Assembly: GCF_014204865.1 (NCBI RefSeq)
Contig: NZ_JACHMG010000001.1
Location: 7,342,501-7,406,500 of the forward strand
DNA: 64,000 nt
Direction of reading: 5' to 3'
Source of the DNA: Amycolatopsis jiangsuensis
GTDB lineage: Bacteria; Actinomycetota; Actinomycetes; Mycobacteriales; Pseudonocardiaceae
Positions 21,601 to 30,600 of the stretch are shown piece by piece. How positions within the stretch are numbered: position 1 is the stretch's first letter; each line of letters starts with the position of its first letter. The notes beneath the pieces were generated by a model. That model did not search any database. It saw only the letters and a program-made list of their open reading frames with translations, and had not been told where the DNA came from. A program made the position numbers and the translations under genes.

Positions 21601-24600
21601 CCGCTCGCCTGCGTGACCACCTCGCCGCGCACCCCGAACTGGATTCGGCAGATGTCGCGTTTTCCTTGGCCACCACGCGTTCCGCGCTCGAACACCGGGC
21701 CGTCGTCGTGGGCGATCCGGCCGAGGGGCTGGCCGCGCTGGCCGCCGGTCGTTCGGCGCCGGGACTGGTCACGGGCGTGGCGCGATCCGGTGGCCGGGTC
21801 GGGTTCCTGTTCGCCGGCCAGGGCAGTCAGCGAGCCGGGATGGGCCGTGAGCTGTACGCGGCGAGTCCGGTGTTCGCGGCGGCGTTCGACGAGGCGTGCG
21901 CGCTGATCGAGCTGGAGCTGGGGCTGCCCGTCCGGGACGTGGTCCTCGGCGGCGGCGAGGACGAGCGCGCGGACCGGACGTTGTACGCGCAGACCGGCCT
22001 GTTCGCGGTCGAGGTCGGGCTGGTCGCGATGCTGGCGGCCGCCGGGGTGCGGCCGGACGCGGTCGCCGGGCACAGCGTCGGCGAGATCGCCGCGGCGCAC
22101 GTCGCCGGGGTGTTGTCGCTCGCCGACGCGGCTCGGCTGGTCGCCAACCGGGCGCGGCTGATGCAGGCGTTGCCGGGCGGTGGCGCGATGGCCGCGATCG
22201 GGGTCGCCGAGGCGGAGATCGAGCTGCCGCAAGGGGTTTCGCTCGCCGCGGTCAACGGTCCCGGTTCGGTGGTCGTGTCGGGCGACGAGGAGGCTGTGGC
22301 GGCGCTGGCCGACCAGCACCGTGAGGCCGGGCACCGCGTGCGGCGGCTGCGGGTGAGCCACGCGTTCCACTCGCACCGGATGGACCCGGTGCTGGAGGAG
22401 CTGTCGCTCGTCGCGGCCGTGACCGCGCACCAGCCGCCGAAGCTGCCGTGGGCCGGCGCGCTCGACGGCAAGCTCGTCGACACTCCGGACGCGGGTTACT
22501 GGCCGGCCCAGGCGCGCAGCGCGGTGCGGTTCGCCGACGCGGTGGAAACGCTGGCGGCACAGGATGTTTCCGTCTTCATCGAGATCGGCCCGGACGGCAC
22601 ACTGTCCTCGATGGGCGCGGGCGTCCGCCCCGAAGCGACGTTCTTCCCGGTGCTGCGCAAGGACGCTCCGGCGCAGGAGGCCGTGCTGACGGCGCTGGCG
22701 CGGGCCCATGTGCACGGGCTCGACGTCGACTGGGCCAACGTCCTGTCCGGTACCCGGGTCGCGTTGCCGACCTACGCGTTCCACCACGAACGCTTCTGGC
22801 CGGAAAGCATCGGCCCGGCGCAGCCGGAGTCGGTCGCCGAGTGGCGTTACCAGACGGAATGGCACCCGATCCCGGACCCGGAACCGGCCACGCTCGTGGG
22901 GACCTGGCTGCTGGCCGGGGACGCTCCAGAGATCGCCACAGCGCTCACCGAGCGTGGCGCCACGGTCGTCACAGACGTCGAAAACCTGCCGGAAAACCTC
23001 GACGGCATCGTCTCGACGCTCGCTTACGACACCACTCCGCTCGGCGGCTCGCCCGCGTTGACCCGCGGCCTCGCCGACACGCTCAAGTTGGTGCAGCGGG
23101 AAATCGACGCGCCGCTGTGGGTGCTGACGCCCGAGCTCAGCGACCCGCGTCAGGCGCAGGTCTGGGGACTAGGCCGGGTGGTCGCGCTGGAGCATCCGGA
23201 CCGCTGGGGCGGCCTGGTCGAGGTGACGGAGTTCGATGCGGAGCGGCTGTGCACGGTGCTCGCCGGAATCGGTGAGGACCAGGTTTCCCTGCGTGCCGAC
23301 GGTCTCCACGTCCGCCGTCTCACGCGTGCCCCGGCGCCGCGACCGGCGGTGGAATGGCAGCCGCGTGGTTCGGTGCTGGTCACGGGCGGGACCGGTGGCG
23401 TCGGCGGGCACGTCTGCCGCTGGCTCGCCGAGCGTTCCGCGCCTCGCCTCGTGCTCACCAGCCGTTCCGGTCCGGCCGCGCCGGGCGTGGCCGAGCTGGC
23501 TGCCGAGCTGGCGGACCAGGGCAGCGCGGTCGACGTCTTCGCTTGCGACACCGCGGTACGCGAGCGGGTCGCCGGGGTCGTCGGACGGATTCCGCAGCTG
23601 AGCGCCGTGATCCACGCGGCGGGGATCGGACAGGGCATCGCGGTCGCGGACCTCGACGAGGCCGGTCTCGCGGAGTCACTGGCGGGCAAGGCGGCCGGCG
23701 CGGTCTGGCTGGACGAGCTGACCGAGGACCTCGACGCGTTCGTGCTGTTCTCGTCGGTCTCCGCGACCTGGGGCAGCGCGCTGCAGCCCGGGTACGCGGC
23801 GGCCAATGCCTTCCTCGACGCGCTTGCCGAACAGCGCCGCGCGCGAGGTGAGGCCGCTACCTCGGTGGCATGGGGTGTGTGGCGCGGTGCGGGAATGGGC
23901 GCGGGCGAGGCGGCAGAACAGCTCAGCCGATTCGGGTTGGCGCCGATGGATCCGCGGCTCGGCATCCGGGCGCTCGCGCAGGCCGTCGACGCATGCGAAG
24001 GCGTCGTCGCGGTGGCCGACGTGGACTGGCCGGTGTTCGCACCGACGTTCACGCTGCGGCGGCCCAGCCCCCTGCTGTCGACGCTGCCGGACGCCGCGCG
24101 TGCACTGACCGTCGAGACGGGGACGGGCGACCTCGCCGGCCGGCTCGCCGGACTGTCCCGGGCCGAGCAGGACCGGCTGCTGGTCGAGCTCGTGCGGACC
24201 GAGGCCGCGACCGTGCTCGGCTACGGCTCGGCTGACGCCGTGGCCGCGGACCGCGCGTTCTCCGAGCTCGGGTTCGACTCGCTGACCGCGGTCGAACTGC
24301 GCAACCGGCTCGGCGCGGCGGCCGGGCTCACGCTGCCCAGCACGCTCGTGTTCGACCACCCGACCGCCGAGGCGCTGGCCGCGTACCTGCGGGCCGGGCT
24401 CGGCGGCGCGGACGACGGCGGGCCGGGTGCCGTGCTCGCCGGGCTGGACCGGCTGGAGGCCGGGCTGGTCGAGGTCACCGACGAGGGGCTGCGGGAGGAC
24501 GTGCGCCGCCGGCTGCGCGGCATCCTCGCCGGCCTCGACCGGGACCCGGCGCCGGACCAGGGCATCGAGTTCGGTTCGGCCACCCAGGAGCAAGTGTTCG

Positions 24601-24632
24601 ACTTTCTCGACAAGGAACTCGGGAGCCTGTGA
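15642..24632 (+). CDS. Modular type I PKS, two extension modules E, F (each KS-AT-KR-ACP)
   Basis: The protein has 2996 residues from the ATG at 15642, which shares one base with the preceding TGA. The frame is open further upstream, but that part overlaps the end of the previous gene, so I reject a longer start. N-terminal docking helix 1-33 (MADDQQLLGALKK...). Module E: KS 34-448, AT 557-838 with YASH (methylmalonyl), KR 947-1380 with WGSNDHGAY, i.e. Trp141 plus His146, the A2 type expected to epimerise the alpha-methyl; ACP Ser 1473. Module F: KS 1530-1953 (FGINPREAL where most sisters have FGISPREAL), AT 2053-2337 with HAFH (malonyl), KR 2401-2773 (WGSALQPGY, A1), ACP Ser 2880. The tail QVFDFLDKELGSL is a C-terminal docking helix. 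There is no DH or ER. Parts of the module E AT and module F KS are DNA-identical to modules L and I. Confidence 0.97.
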   Translation: MADDQQLLGALKKLAADLYQTRERVKQLESGENEPIAVVGMGCRYPGGVTGPGRLWDLVVAGTDAVSGFPSDRGWADAETGYARQGGFVHDVADFDAAFFGISPREALAMDPQQRLLLEVSWEALERGGIDPHSLRGSRTGVFAGASSSGYEANLAGTDAGGEGYLLTGNAISVISGRVSYTLGLEGPAVTVDTACSSSLVALHLAVRSLRSGECSMALAGGVAVLSTPGSFVEFSKQQGMAADGRCKAFAAGADGIGWGEGAGMIVLERLSDAQRDGHPVLAVIRGSATNQDGASNGLSAPNGPSQQRVIRAALADAQLSTSDIDAVEAHGTGTALGDPIEAQALLATYGQDRTDPLWLGSVKSNIGHTQTAAGIAGVIKMVEALRHGVLPRTLHAGEPSPHVDWSAGNVRLLQERIDWADPGRPRRGAVSAFGISGTNAHVIVEQAPAAEPAESPEPAERTMVLTPPGTAWPVSGRSASGLAAQAGRLREFVLSPGTDVADVAWSLATTRSAFEHRAVVLGDNREELAAGLAAVATEQPGTGVVTGIVPPGGAGRVVFVFPGQGSQWLGMGRELAEVSPVFAARLAECRDALAPYVDLDVALAGGLEGADVVQPALWAVMVSLAAVWRAAGVRPDAVVGHSQGEIAAAVVAGNLSLEDAARVVALRSRALTALAGRGGMLSIAEPADEVRVRIEPWGDRVSIAAVNGPVSTVVSGEPDALRELAESADVRTRMVPVDYASHSAQVDELRDEIIQHLHGIEPREGEIPLVSSMSGEWNPHMDAEYWYASLRETVEFERAIRILGEGHGVFIEASPHAVLTAAIGDTLDEPVVAATLRRDDGGADRLVTSFAEAYTRGVAIDWTTVLDGRAVELPTHAFRRQRFWPQPAVAAPEPDTAESGFWSAVERGNVRELAETLEVDDRALGEVLPALVSWRRRERAESAVADWRYRVTWSVVPEPESVRLSGTWVVVGEDEDCVRALTDRGAQVCTITAADRAGFAAALAGLDPDGVVSVLAFDTTPLPGHPRVPAGTAANLHLVQALGDAGIDAPLWIVTRGAVSTGPGELLTNPEQAQAWGLGRVVGLEHPERWGGLIDLPSTGDERSAARLCAVLSGGEDQVAVRGAGVLARRLVRAAGYRSGPERWVPRGTVLLTGGTGSTGGYVGRWLAGRGAERVVLTGRSGPASPGVTKLVADLAVAGSGVEVLACDVAERDQVAGLLDRIAATGPELTSVLHAANTVYVTPLDETDVDGLSASLGAKAAGARHLDELTADLDLDAFVLFSSIAATWGSNDHGAYAAGNAYLDALAEDRRARGLPGTSIAWGVWDTRDWDAVNAAADQTKPGTVTPAKLLRQGMNFLEPGRALTALGQVLDDDETFLAVADVDWERFAPVFTAARERPLLELIPEARPTEPVTAAEEPAGELAAKLAGLTGPERRRVVTELVRGHAAAVLGHASADDVPAARAFRELGFDSLTAVELRNRIGAATGLKLPSTVVFDYPSPAVLAKELVERTFGADAPVVTHSRDVSAEPIAIVGMGCRYAGGIDNPDALWDLLATGGDAISGFPVDRGWNTDGLFNADPDHPGTSYVAEGGFLRGVADFDAGFFGINPREALAMDPQQRLLLEVSWETLEHAGIDPESLRGSATGVYAGAAPSGYGSVMAGDDGSEGYLIIGNTGSVLSGRISYTLGLEGPAVTIDTACSSSLVALHLAVQALRSGECELALAGGVMVMVDPTEFVGFSRQRVLAADGRCKAFAAAADGMGMAEGAGMVLLERLSDARRNGHEVLAVVRGSATNQDGASNGLTAPNGPSQQRVIRAALADARLSTSDVDVVEAHGTGTELGDPIEAQALLGTYGQDRSEPLWLGSVKSNIGHSQQAAGVAGVIKMVQALRHGKLPATLHVDEPSPHVDWSSGGVQLLRDEVAWPTGERPRRAGVSAFGISGTNAHVILEEPPAAVPVEIPVRMRALDATAWPIGARTAEALPAQAARLRDHLAAHPELDSADVAFSLATTRSALEHRAVVVGDPAEGLAALAAGRSAPGLVTGVARSGGRVGFLFAGQGSQRAGMGRELYAASPVFAAAFDEACALIELELGLPVRDVVLGGGEDERADRTLYAQTGLFAVEVGLVAMLAAAGVRPDAVAGHSVGEIAAAHVAGVLSLADAARLVANRARLMQALPGGGAMAAIGVAEAEIELPQGVSLAAVNGPGSVVVSGDEEAVAALADQHREAGHRVRRLRVSHAFHSHRMDPVLEELSLVAAVTAHQPPKLPWAGALDGKLVDTPDAGYWPAQARSAVRFADAVETLAAQDVSVFIEIGPDGTLSSMGAGVRPEATFFPVLRKDAPAQEAVLTALARAHVHGLDVDWANVLSGTRVALPTYAFHHERFWPESIGPAQPESVAEWRYQTEWHPIPDPEPATLVGTWLLAGDAPEIATALTERGATVVTDVENLPENLDGIVSTLAYDTTPLGGSPALTRGLADTLKLVQREIDAPLWVLTPELSDPRQAQVWGLGRVVALEHPDRWGGLVEVTEFDAERLCTVLAGIGEDQVSLRADGLHVRRLTRAPAPRPAVEWQPRGSVLVTGGTGGVGGHVCRWLAERSAPRLVLTSRSGPAAPGVAELAAELADQGSAVDVFACDTAVRERVAGVVGRIPQLSAVIHAAGIGQGIAVADLDEAGLAESLAGKAAGAVWLDELTEDLDAFVLFSSVSATWGSALQPGYAAANAFLDALAEQRRARGEAATSVAWGVWRGAGMGAGEAAEQLSRFGLAPMDPRLGIRALAQAVDACEGVVAVADVDWPVFAPTFTLRRPSPLLSTLPDAARALTVETGTGDLAGRLAGLSRAEQDRLLVELVRTEAATVLGYGSADAVAADRAFSELGFDSLTAVELRNRLGAAAGLTLPSTLVFDHPTAEALAAYLRAGLGGADDGGPGAVLAGLDRLEAGLVEVTDEGLREDVRRRLRGILAGLDRDPAPDQGIEFGSATQEQVFDFLDKELGSL
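17697..18060 (+). repeat. 364-bp exact repeat in the module E AT, copy 1 (copy 2 at 49205-49568)
   Basis: Compared by eye with 49205-49568 (offset 31508), with no mismatch. It covers the YASH motif and the following core of the methylmalonyl AT. Confidence 0.92.
20838..21379 (+). repeat. Near-identical KS segment in module F, copy 1 (copy 2 at 34004-34545)
   Basis: At offset 13166 the two copies are identical at 20838-21050 (213 bp) and 21168-21379 (212 bp), with a short more divergent part between. The segment covers the second half of the KS, including both catalytic His motifs. Confidence 0.9.
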
Positions 24633-27600
24633 TGGAGAGTCAGGAAAAGCTCTTCGACTACCTCAAGAAGGCGTCGGCCGAGCTCCAGGAGACCCGGCGG
24701 CGGCTGCGTGGCCTGGAGGCCGACCGCGACGAGCCGATCGCGATCGTGGGCATGGGTTGCCGGCTGCCGGGCGGCGTGCGTGGCCCCGGTGACCTGTGGG
24801 ACCTGGTCGCCGCCGGCACCGACGCGGTGTCCCCGTTCCCCACTGATCGCGGCTGGGACGATGGCGGCGACTACGCGCGTCAGGGTGGTTTCGTCCATGA
24901 CGCCACGGATTTCGACGCGGCTTTCTTCGGGATTTCCCCGCGTGAGGCGTTGGCGATGGATCCGCAGCAGCGGCTGTTGCTGGAGGTCACGTGGGAGGCG
25001 CTGGAACGCGCGGGAATCGACCCGCACTCGCTGCGCGGCTCGCGGACCGGCGTGTTCGCCGGTGCCTCATCCGCTGGGTACGGCACCGAGCTGACCGGCG
25101 GGAACACCGGTGCCGAGGGCTATCTCATGACCGGTAACGCGGGCAGTGTGATTTCCGGTCGGGTCTCCTACACGCTGGGCTTGGAGGGCCCTGCGGTGAC
25201 GGTGGACACGGCGTGTTCGTCCTCTCTGGTCGCGCTGCATCTCGCGGTGCAGGCGCTGCGGAACCGTGAGTGCGGGCTGGCTCTCGCCGGTGGTGTGACG
25301 GTGATGGCGACGGCGGGGACGTTCGCGGAGTTTTCGCGGCAGCAGGGGCTTTCCGCGGATGGTCGGTGCCGGTCGTTCTCGGAGGACGCCGATGGCACGG
25401 GCTGGTCGGAGGGTGCCGGTGTGCTGGTGGTGGAGCGGCTTACCGACGCTCGCCGCAATGGTCACCGGGTCCTCGCGGTGGTCACCGGCTCGGCGGTCAA
25501 CCAGGACGGCGCGTCCAACGGCCTCACCGCTCCCAACGGCCCTTCGCAGCAGCGGGTGATCCGCTCCGCACTCGCGGCCGCGCGGATCAGCCCCGAACAG
25601 GTCGACGTCGTGGAGGCGCACGGTACCGGTACGACTTTGGGTGATCCGATTGAGGCGCAGGCTGTTCTGTCGACGTATGGGCAGGATCGCAGTGCGCCGT
25701 TGTGGTTGGGTTCGCTGAAGTCGAATCTGGGGCATGCGCAGCAGGCTGCGGGTGTGGCTGGCGTGATCAAGATGGTGGAGGCGTTGCGGCATTCGCGGCT
25801 GCCGCGGACTCTGCATGCCGGTGAGCCGACGTCTCAGGTGGACTGGTCGGCTGGGAATGTCCGGCTGTTGCAGGAGGACGTCGAGTGGGCGGCGGGCGAG
25901 CGGCTTCGGCGGGCTGGTGTGTCGGCGTTCGGGATGAGCGGGACGAACGCACACGTCATCGTCGAGGAGGCGCCCGCTGCGGAACCTGCGGAAGCCATTG
26001 CGGCGCCGGAGGTCCTGACGACTGCGGCGACGCCGTGGGTGCTGTCGGGACGGACCCCGGAGGGGCTTGCCGCGCAGGCCGTGCGGCTGCGGGAGCACCT
26101 GCTGCGTCACCCGGCTGATCGTGGTGACGTGGCGTGGTCGCTGGCCACGACGCGGTCGGCGTTCGAGCACCGGGCCGTGCTGCGCGACGACGACGCCCTG
26201 GCCGCGTTGGCTGAGCGCCGACCGGCACCGGGCCTGGTCACCGGCCGGAACGGGGCACGCGGCCGGACCGTGTTCGTGTTCCCGGGTCAGGGCAGTCAGT
26301 GGCTCGGGATGGGCCGTGAGCTGTCCGAGGTCTCGCCGGTGTTTGCTGCGCGGTTGGCGGAGTGTCGGGAGGCCTTGGCGCCGTACTTGGACTTGGACGC
26401 GGCTTTCGCGGGCGAACTCGAGGGTGCGGATGTGGTGCAGCCTGCGTTGTGGGCTGTGATGGTGTCGTTGGCTGAGGTGTGGCGGGTGGCGGGTGTGCGT
26501 CCGGATGCGGTGGTGGGTCACTCGCAAGGTGAGATCGCGGCTGCTGCGGTGGCAGGGGTCCTTTCGTTGGAGGACGCGGCTCGCGTGGTTGCTCTGCGGA
26601 GTAAGGCTCTGACGGCGTTGGCTGGTCGTGGCGGGATGCTGTCGATCGCGGAACCGGCGGATGCGGTGCGGGTGAGGATCGTGCCGTGGGGTGATCGGGT
26701 CTCGATCGCGGCGGTGAATGGTCCGGTGTCCACTGTGGTCAGTGGTGAGCCGGATGCGTTGCGGGAGCTGGCCGAGAGTGCGGATGTTCGTACTCGGATG
26801 GTTCCGGTGGATTATGCGTCACATTCTGCGCAGGTTGATGAGCTGCGGGACGAGATTGTCCAGCACTTGCAGGGGATCGAGCCGCGTGAGGGTGAGATTC
26901 CGCTCGTTTCGGCGATGAGTGGTGAGTGGAACCCGCACATGGATGCGGAGTACTGGTACTCGAGCCTCCGCGAGACGGTCGAGTTCGAGCGCGCCATCCG
27001 AATCCTGGGCGAGGGCCACGGCGTGTTCATCGAGGCATCGCCGCATGCGGTGCTGACCGCCGCTATCGGGGACACGCTCGATGAGCCGGTGGTCACCGGG
27101 ACGTTGCGCCGGGACGATGGTGGCGCGCGCCGGCTGCTCACCTCCTTCGCGGAGGCCTACGTCCGGGGCGTGCCCGTCGACTGGTCGTCGTTCCTGCGCG
27201 GCACTGTGATCGACTTGCCGACGTACGCGTTCCAGCGCGAACGTTTCTGGCCCGAGGCCAAGCCGGCCACCGCGGCGGAGGACTGGCGTTACCGGATCGT
27301 CTGGACCCAGGTCGGCGAGTCGGCGGCGGCACCGGCCGGGAGGTGGCTGCTGCTCGGCGATGCGCCCGAGGTCGAGCGGGCGCTTGCCGAGCGGGGCGTC
27401 GAGGTCGTCACGGACGTCACCGAGACCGGCTTGACCGGCTTGACCGGCGCTGTGGCCGTGGAGCCGACGCTGGCGGAGACACTGGAGCTGGTGCAGCAAA
27501 ACCTTGGCGCGCCGCTGTGGGTGCTTACCCGCGGGGCTGTCGCCGCGGTGCCCGGCGAAGCCGTTCCGGCGCCCGAGCAGGCGCAGCTGTGGGGCTTCGG

Positions 27601-30600
27601 CCGCGTTGCCGCGCTCGAGCATCCGGAACGTTGGGGTGGCCTGATCGACCTTCCGTCCACTGAGGACGACCGCACTGCCGCATTGCTGTGCGCGGCGCTG
27701 GCCGGGGTCGAGGACCAGGTCGCGCTTCGCGGTTCCACCACGCTGGCCCGCCGGTTGGTGCACGCCCCGGCGCCGCAGCGCACGCAGGAGTGGCGACCGC
27801 GCGGGCCGGTGCTGATCACCGGGGGCACGGGGGCGATCGGTGGCCACGTGGGGCGCTGGCTGTCCGGGCGTGGTGCGGAAAAGCTCGTGCTGACCAGTCG
27901 TTCCGGGCCCGCCGCCGGGGTGGCGCTGGCGGCGGAGCTGGCGGAATCGGGCACGGCGGTCGAGGTCGTGGCGTGTGACGTCGCGGAACGGTCCCAGGTG
28001 GCGGGCCTGCTGGACCGGACCGGCGTGACCGCGGTCGTGCACGCCGCCGGGGTCGGCGAGGGTGGACCGATCGCGGAGACCACCGCGGCCGACCTGGTTT
28101 CGGCGATGCGTGCGAAGGTCGACGGCGCGCGGTGGCTGGACGAACTGACCGGTGAGCTGGACGCGTTCGTCGTGTTCTCCTCCGGCGCGGCGATCTGGGG
28201 CAGTGGTGGCCTTTCCGGCTACGCCGCGGCCAACGCCCACCTCGACGCGCTCGCCGACTCCCGTCGCGCCCGCGGCCTGGCGGCGACGTCCGTCGCGTGG
28301 GGACTGTGGGGTGGCGGTGGCATGGTGGGTGGCGCCGCGGGTGCGCAGCTGCGTGGTCTCGGGATGCGCGTGATGGCACCGGAGCGTGGCATCGACGCGC
28401 TGGCCCGGATTCTCGACGGCGACGAACCCGCCGTCACCGTGGCGGACATCGACTGGCAGAAGTTCGCGCCCACGTTCACACTCCGCCGGACCAGCCCGCT
28501 GATCGCCGGACTGCCGGAGGTCAGGACCGCGCTGTCCACTGAGGACGAACCCGGTGAATCCGCGAGCGAGCTCGGCCGCCGTCTGGCCGGGTTGTCGCGC
28601 GAGGAGCAGCTGCGTGAGCTGACCGACCTGGTGCGTGCGGAGGCCGCCGCGGTGCTCGGGCACACCGGGGTCGAGGCGCTGGAACCCCGTCGTGCGTTCA
28701 AGGAACTCGGTTTCGACTCGCTCACCGCGGTGGAGCTGCGCAACCGGCTGACCGCGGCGTCGGGGCTGAAACTGCCGTCGACGCTGATCTTCGACTATCC
28801 CAACGCCGCCGCGCTCGCCGAGCTGCTGGGCTCGCGGCTGACCGGCGTCCACGTCGGCCCGGACAGCGCACGGGTCACCACGATCGCCGACGGCGAGCCG
28901 CTGGCGATCGTCGGCATGGGCTGCCGGTTCCCGGGCGGTGCGACCTCGCCGGAGCAGCTGTGGGAACTGCTCGCCGCGGGCACCGACACCATCTCCGCGT
29001 TCCCGACCGACCGCGGCTGGGAAGCCGTCGAGCAGCGCTACGGTGACCCGGACACGACCTATGTCCGCCAAGGTGCCTTCATCTACGACGCGCCCGAGTT
29101 CGACGCCGGGTTCTTCGGCATCTCCCCGCGTGAGGCACTGGCGATGGACCCGCAGCAGCGCATGCTGCTGGAAGTCGCGTGGGAAACCCTGGAAGGCGCC
29201 GGGATCGACCCGGCGAGCCTGCGTGGCTCGGCGACCGGCGTCTTCGCCGGGGCCACCTACTCCGGGTACGGCATGGGCCTCGAAGGTGGCGAAAGCGGCG
29301 CCGAGGGCTACTTGATGACGGGCGGGCTCACCGCCGTCATCTCCGGCCGCGTCTCCTACACGCTCGGTCTGGAAGGCCCGGCGGTCACAGTGGACACCGC
29401 GTGTTCTTCTTCGCTGGTCGCACTGCACCTCGCGGCCCAGTCGCTGCGGTCGGGCGAGTGCTCGATGGCGCTCGCCGGTGGGGTGGCCGTGCTGTCGACA
29501 CCGGGTGCGTTCGCGGAGTTCTCGCGCCAGCAAGGGATGGCCGCGGACGGCCGGTGCAAGGCGTTCGCGGCCGGGGCGGACGGCATCGGCTGGGGCGAAG
29601 GCGCCGGGATGCTGCTGCTGGAGCGCCTGTCCGACGCACAGCGGAACGGCCACGAGGTCCTCGCGGTCCTCCGCGGCACCGCCGCCAACCAGGACGGTGC
29701 GTCCAACGGTCTTGCCGCTCCCAACGGTCCTTCGCAACAACGCGTCATCCGCGCGGCCCTTGCCGACGCTCGGCTGTCCACACAGGACGTCGACGCGGTC
29801 GAGGCACATGGCACCGGCACTGCGCTGGGCGATCCGATCGAGGCGCAGGCTGTGCTCGCGACGTACGGTCAGGACCGTGCCGAGCCGCTGTGGCTCGGGT
29901 CGATCAAGTCCAACATCGGGCACCCGCAGACCGCCGCCGGCGTCGCGGGCGTGCTCAAGATGGTGCTCGCGCTGCGGCACGGGCAGCTCCCGCCGACCCT
30001 GCACGCCGAACAGCCGTCGGCCGAGATCGACTGGACCGAGGGCAACGTCCGGCTCCTCACCGAGGCGGTGCCGTGGCCCGCGCGCGAGCGGCCGCGGCGT
30101 GCCGGGGTGTCGGCGTTCGGCGTCAGCGGCACGAACGTGCACGTCATCGTCGAGGAGGCACCGGCGGCGGAACCGGTGGTCGTCGAACGAGCACCGCTGG
30201 TACGCGCCGCGGTGCCGGCGTGGGTCGTGACCGGCCGGTCCAAAAACGGGCTCGCCGCGCAGGCCGGCCGCCTGCGTGAGCACGTGCTGGCGCGCCCGGA
30301 CCTCGACCCCGTCGACGTCGCGTGGTCGCTGGTCACCACGCGGTCGCCGTTCGAGCACCGCGCCGTGGTCACCGGAGGTGATCCGGCGGCCGCGCTCGCG
30401 GCCATCGCGACCGGCCAGCCCGCGCCCGGTGTCGTGACCGGCACGGTCGTCCCGGCTGGAGCGGGCCGCACGGTCTTCGTCTTCCCCGGTCAGGGCAGTC
30501 AGTGGCTCGGGATGGCGCGGGAGCTGTCCGAGGTGTCGCCGGTGTTCGCCGCGCGGTTGGCGGAGTGTCGGGATGCTTTGGCGCCTTACGTGGATTTGGA

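Noticed and set aside
17865..22865. Very long reverse-strand open frame (about 1666 codons), with similar ones at 31241-35725, 52787-57004 and 9388-12627
   Set aside because: They lie antisense to PKS genes with clear catalytic motifs. Their translations are Arg/Gly/His-rich with no recognisable domain, as expected from antisense frames in GC-rich coding DNA.
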